From the NCBI RefSeq assembly GCF_000611645.1, contig NW_014011813.1, positions 1-11,802 on the forward strand: DNA of 11,802 nt. Reading direction: 5' to 3'. The first letter of the stretch is position 1; each line of letters begins with the position of its first letter. Shown here piece after piece: positions 8,801-11,802 of the stretch. Source of the stretch: Monoraphidium neglectum (taxonomy: Eukaryota > Chlorophyta > Chlorophyceae > Sphaeropleales > Selenastraceae). Below the pieces are notes generated by a model. It made no database searches. It was not told where the DNA came from and was given only the letters and a program-made list of their open reading frames with translations. The position numbers were made by a program, and so were the translations under genes.

Positions 8801-9976
8801 CGTCGCCGCCGCCGCTGCCGCTGCTGCTGCCGCCGCTCGCCCGCTCGGCGCCCAGGGTGGTTCCGAGGCCGCTGCGTGCCCAATGCTCAGGGGGCCCTTC
8901 CAAGGCTGCCATGAAGCCAGGGAAACCGGCAGGCGGTCCACCTCAGATTGCAGGTACATTAGATAGAACCCTGCCGGTGATTGCGACAGGATTGGCATCT
9001 CAAGCACGGCTGCGTATGCCGGCTGATGCCACAGGAAAGACATCGGACAATCCCACGGAGTGCCCATCGCTAGCGTTGGCGCGGCGCGCTTGCTGCTGCG
9101 AGCCCCGCGATGGGCGCACCAAATTGGAGGGCGGCAAGGATCATGTACAGCCGCCGCAGGGCTTTGTCGCGGTCACGTGCGGTCTGTTGCGGGACGCAGG
9201 TGCGACCAGCAGCCACCCCGACAGTCAGCGGGGTGTGCGTGTATGTCAGTAGCAGCAGCGGCAGCAGCGGCAGCAGCAGAACAGCAGCAGAACAGCAGCA
9301 GAACAGCAGCAGGATATGTGTTGTTTCCTTGTTGGTGAGTATGCTTGCCTGCCTGTTAAGGTAGGAGGACACAAGTGGGGCCGCCATCAGTGCGAGCAGC
9401 AAGCTCAGGATGAACAGTTTTGGGAGGGCGCTGGTGCCTGCAGGAGGGTGTAAAAAGTAGTTTCATGAGAGTCTGAAGACTGATGATGGGCGGATAGGAG
9501 CATGAGTTACATCCTTGCAGTTGCAGGTGGGGACTCCTTGCAGCACCCTGAGTTGGGCGTGCTGCGTACCGCTGATTCCCCAATGCGCCATCCGACTGCT
9601 GCCGGCCTGGCACTCAGTGTTATTGACGCGGCGCGCACCCAGTGCAATAGCCGCATCCTCTCTCAGCGGCAGCACGATGAAGTAGGAAGCTAGCAAGCAG
9701 AACAGCGACGAGAAGCCAAAGAGCACCGGGATGACCTGGTGAACGGGTACGTTGGGCGCCAGGTTGTTGTGTTGATCAGCGGGCTACTGAATGGCTGCAG
9801 AGCATGCGTGGCATGCATCTACGCGCTCCTGCATGGCGGCCGCATCAAAATAGCTCGTGCGGCGGGAGGCGGTGCCGGGGTGCGGCGCACAGCACAATCG
9901 CCATGCGCACCTCATCATGATGCACTGGCACCAGCTGCGACAGCAGCCAGTGCAGGCGTGTGCCGTCAGAGCTCAT
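5820..9976 (-). CDS. Npt1/Npt2-like (ATP:ADP antiporter-related) MFS membrane transporter, 9 exons, 819 aa
   Basis: Polytopic transporter; nucleotide exchange is the best guess from family resemblance, the substrate is not proven. Exons (minus strand): 9976-9911, 9735-9639, 9437-9349, 9183-9120, 8970-7408, 7072-6973, 6697-6568, 6337-6260, 6092-5820. The sum is 2460 nt and every phase closes, ending in TAA. Family-like landmarks: LLSQLVPVHHDE before TM1, ASYFIVLPLRED (about 40-51), YSWVSTYNLVAISSLWARCA (384-403), GTRLFGFISAGATLGQLCGS (410-429), SLLYFERALVVSKTM (630-644), GYAVIRPARE then VLFTVVSRTEKYSAK (720-744) with VIDMVVQRLGD after it. Two insertions separate membrane parts: about 120-375 and about 483-596. 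The C-terminus is short and charged. The intron 9348-9184 starts with GC. The 6697 acceptor could instead be 6694. Bacterial proteins of this family lack such long loops. An unrelated MFS function remains possible. Confidence 0.82.
7272..7325. repeat. CA/GT microsatellite in transporter intron 7407-7073
   Basis: Nearly perfect (CA)n on the plus strand with single-base breaks (ATAC, ACGC). In the transcript it is (GU)n, starting about 80 nt after the 7407 donor. Confidence 0.92.
7500..7837 (-). other. Second low-complexity insertion in the transporter (between TM6 and TM7)
   Basis: Residues about 483-596 are Ala/Gly/Pro/Arg-rich, with ALRRRHSGSG and a long Ala/Val run encoded by GCC/GCG repeats (plus strand near 7505-7555). 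They sit in the loop that joins the N- and C-terminal six-helix halves in MFS proteins, where insertions are best tolerated. No domain is recognised. Confidence 0.6.
8160..8925 (-). other. Large low-complexity insertion between TM3 and TM4 of the transporter
   Basis: About 255 residues of the 1563-nt exon are not membrane-like. In order they hold an 11-residue Ala run, a charged helix (EDLSEQVKRRLLQEDVDKDA), an acidic stretch with DVDGDGQNDD (214-223), a Gly/Asp-rich stretch, a basic block with RKRSSSS and RPKRLRQRQ (256-292), Ala/Gly/Glu-rich sequence, and a Gln then Lys run (QQEQQQQQQKKKKPRV) just before TM4. The frame is open throughout, and I see no splice pair that would remove it neatly, but a retained or alternative intron is not excluded. 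Inserted loops of this kind are common in green-algal proteins. Confidence 0.65.
9184..9348 (-). other. GC-AG intron in the transporter gene
   Basis: The donor reads CAG|GCAAGC, close to the consensus for GC donors, and the acceptor CAACAG|ACC. Joining 9349 to 9183 gives NRQ-TARDRDKALRRLY in frame, linking TM2 to TM3 as expected for the family. No GT lies between the last conserved codons and the next stop in this frame that would give a better join. Confidence 0.7.
9250..9312. repeat. CAG-type tandem repeat with 11-nt units in transporter intron 9348-9184
   Basis: AGCAGCGGC units followed by three copies of the 11-nt unit AGCAGCAGAAC and a final AGCAGCAG. It fills over a third of this 165-nt intron, the one with a GC donor. 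In the transcript it is CUG-rich and pyrimidine-rich. Confidence 0.85.
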
Positions 9977-9984
9977 CTACACAT
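9973..9984 (-). promoter_or_regulatory. Three-codon upstream ORF overlapping the transporter start
   Basis: ATG TGT AGA TGA begins 8 nt before the assigned start codon. Its stop overlaps that start as ATGA. If the transcript starts further upstream, this could reduce initiation or allow reinitiation at the main ATG. The main start has a weak context (T at -3). The transcription start is not known. Confidence 0.35.
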
Positions 9985-11001
9985 GCCGTCGTCTTCTACG
10001 GTGTCCAGCTTCGGATGTTGGTTGATAGTCCTGCCAGCGATCTACACCATAGCTAAGCATGCGGAAACGTATAGCTATTCATGTGAAGCCGGGGCACATA
10101 TGAAACCGTTTTGTCCACAATGAGCTGCCGTGGGGCTCAGTGCACAAAGGCCACTGTGGTCCAGTGCGCCCACCAGTGCTTCCTGGCACAAAGGTGCCAT
10201 CAGCCACACTGGTGGCAACTGTGCCACAGGAGGCAGTGCTGACCAACCCTTGTTCTGAATACTTTGATGTTCATGTACCGGCGTGACGATGAGATGGCCG
10301 CGCTGCCCAGATGCGCCCAGACGCGACTGGCTGAGTCAACAAAATCCTCTCACAAGGCAGCGCTTCGTTTCTATGTGTTGTTGTACTGAAGACAGCATCA
10401 GGGGGCATCAGCCGCACATAAGATGCTGGCCTGCAGATCGTACTGTCATGAAGTGTGATGTTTCAGATCAAAGAAAGCGCAGCACAGACGCAGCCGGTGG
10501 CACTGGACGGTCAAACTCATTACGAAATCCAAACGGATCCAGTGGCTGTTGCCATGCTTTAGCTTGTCCGCCATCAATGCCCTATCTCGTAACGAACTCC
10601 TTGCCCTCAGAACGCCGACACTGTTCAACCTGCACCATACGCCATGTACAACCAACCGGACCTAAATGTGACTTCCACCTGGCGAGGTGCGTTGCTCAAT
10701 GGGGGCAGCAAACTCCTTTGTCAAGGCATGCCTGCAATTGTCCTATTTGCAAACCTGCCTGCAGCACCTGTTGTTGCAGCAAGTCTCTGCAACCACTGTG
10801 GAATCAAGCTGTTGCGCAGCGCTCCCTCAGCATGCTTCCTGGTGCGCATGGCTGAGATGCGGCACTGTGGTGACATGGGGACGGTTGCGACTGCCCCACA
10901 CAAATCGCGCCCCAATGCCTCGGCCCTCAATTACAACAATTGCTTGGTATTCATTGGCCGTACAACTCCCTGAACTCGCATGTAGAAGGACTGATCTACG
11001 T
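9977..11001. other. Region without a recognisable gene
   Basis: This stretch should hold the transporter promoter at its left end. It is less GC-rich than the two genes. The longest open frame (10283-10855, plus, Cys-rich, 190 codons) resembles nothing I know. On the minus strand, 10581-10468 reads like protein (QQPLDPFGFRNEFDRPVPP) but has a stop directly upstream and none of the splice logic seen in the neighbours. Apart from the hairpin at 10171-10241 I see no element I can name. Confidence 0.5.
10171..10241. repeat. Imperfect hairpin (inverted repeat with arms of about 33 nt), upstream of the transporter gene
   Basis: Left arm 10171-10203, right arm 10209-10241, loop of about 5 nt. The arms match at roughly four of five positions with short gaps: CACCAGTGCTTCCT against CAGCACTGCCTCCT, then GGCACA and TGCCATCAG against TGCCACCAG. 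The neighbouring bases 10150-10170 carry further CCACTG/CAGTG pieces. It lies about 200 nt upstream of the transporter ATG. It could be a decayed foldback element or a structured regulatory site. Confidence 0.55.
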
Positions 11002-11320
11002 GATGGGGCCGCGCTTGCTGTGCTGGGCGCTACTCGCGCTGCTTTGGCAGCATGCAAGCACAGCTGTCGGTATACACATAATCTATGATGAAGCGTTGTG
11101 GACAAAACAGAACTGGGAACAATACAAGATCGATCCAGGCATATGGGGACACCTCAACCCATCGGACGACATCATCAAGGACCTTGACCTGCTATCCGTG
11201 GTCCAGCAGACGACCATGAACAGCCTGGACGGCCCCATGCCCCGTCGCACATCGCGTCCGCCAATGTGCGTCACCAGCAGCGCACAATGCTTGTGTGCGC
11301 CCCTTCGTGCAATGCTTTGA
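11002..11320 (+). CDS. Possible secreted protein, 5' exon or short gene (unrecognised)
   Basis: I do not recognise this protein. From the ATG at 11002 (G at -3 and +4) it starts MGPRLLCWALLALLWQHASTA, a textbook signal peptide with a likely cut after STA. About 50 residues follow with a natural amino-acid mix (IIYDEALWTKQNWEQYKIDP, then IWGHLNPSDDIIKDLDLL). The last 30 residues are Arg/Pro/Cys-rich and look like read-through; a donor GTGCGT at 11264 would end a first exon before them. Codon use is less biased to GC at third positions than in the two firm genes. No exon that continues it is visible. It could be a chance frame. Confidence 0.35.
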
Positions 11321-11340
11321 GCTTCCAGGAGCCTGCTCCA

Positions 11341-11547
11341 TCAAGCGAATGCTGTTTGCTCCTCAGCATAACAATCGGTCACATGGCCGCATAGACTACG
11401 CGTCAGCACAAACGCCGTGTACTCATATTGCCGGCGCGCCCGCAGTTCGTTCCTCACCTCCGCCCACGAGGGGGGGTCTGCCGGCGCCGGCGGATTCACA
11501 AACATGGCGGCGGTGGACCAGGGCGCCCAGGCCGTGCAGTGCACCGT
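11341..11547 (-). CDS. Possible exon of a further minus-strand gene (unrecognised)
   Basis: After an acceptor ATGGCAG at 11548, a phase-0 frame reads TVHCTAWAPWSTAAMFVNPP and on through PADPPSWAE. It then meets a strong donor, GAG|GTGAGG, at 11458/11457. If the donor is not used, the frame runs 68 codons to TGA at 11341. The first 30 codons have the high third-position GC of the neighbouring genes and the later ones do not, which favours an exon of 11458-11547. Upstream, the frame at 11794-11600 (FEAAAGALRPSG onward) may be a preceding exon. The family is unknown. Confidence 0.3.
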   Translation of the reverse strand, partial: TVHCTAWAPWSTAAMFVNPPAPADPPSWAEVRNELRARRQYEYTAFVLTRSLCGHVTDCYAEEQTAFA

Positions 11548-11802
11548 CTGCCATGGTGGGCGCCCACGCGCAGGGGCGCGCCGGCGAATCACTCGAGCAC
11601 CGCCTCGGCAGCTTCGTGGCTCGCAGACACGTGGAGCAGGCGGGGGGCAGCAGGCCGGCTCGCGAGGCAACCTGGCCACTGCACACCCCCTCAGCCCTGG
11701 GGCACGCCTCGCCACCATCCCGCAGCCGCACGCCCTCTCGCTCTTGCCGCCGCACCCCGCTCGGCCGCAGAGCGCCCGCGGCCGCTTCGAACAACCGCGC
11801 GC

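Noticed and set aside
7241..9067. Single 608-codon minus-strand open frame taken as a whole gene
   Set aside because: Only 8970-7408 of it is coding. Its first 33 codons lie in the preceding intron, and its end reads through the 7407 donor into a GT repeat. The flanking family motifs lie in other exons.
10283..10855. 190-codon Cys-rich plus-strand open frame
   Set aside because: There is no recognisable domain, the cysteine spacing is irregular, and the codon use does not match the neighbouring genes. A frame of this length is not unusual here by chance.

Overview
The window looks like nuclear DNA from a GC-rich green alga (Chlorophyta; a Chlamydomonas-, Chlorella- or Monoraphidium-like organism is my inference). 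The signs are many short exons joined by GT-AG and a few GC-AG introns, dense CA/GT microsatellites inside introns, long Ala/Gly/Pro-rich low-complexity coding stretches, TGTAA-type poly(A) signals, and a plastid-type alpha-amylase. The two well-supported genes lie on the minus strand, in tandem. Both had to be reassembled across introns, so no single open frame shows either protein.

Right to left, in the direction of transcription: (1) 10.0-11.8 kb holds no gene I can name. It contains an imperfect hairpin repeat, a plus-strand reading frame with a convincing signal peptide (11002-11320), and a possible minus-strand exon at the right edge. (2) 9976-5820 is a complete nine-exon gene for an 819-residue membrane transporter. 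It resembles the bacterial Npt1/Npt2 (ATP:ADP antiporter-like) branch of the MFS superfamily. Two large non-membrane insertions swell it, one carrying an acidic DxDGDG stretch and a basic cluster. A TGTAA motif lies 300 nt past its stop. (3) 5819-4757 is the spacer holding the transporter 3'UTR and the amylase promoter. (4) 4756-112 is the 5' part (13 exons, about 458 residues) of an alpha-amylase gene that runs off the left edge. Its product has a plastid transit-like N-terminus, an ACT-like domain, an Ala/Glu-rich helical linker, and then the start of a GH13 catalytic barrel up to conserved region I. The catalytic carboxylates lie outside the window.

The amylase would attack starch in the plastid, and its ACT-like module suggests that a small metabolite could control it. 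The neighbouring transporter could move nucleotides or a related solute. Nothing in the sequence shows that the two work together. The most notable observations are the ACT-like/amylase fusion, the bacterial-type transporter with its insertions, and an amylase intron carrying complementary GT and CA repeats near its two ends.
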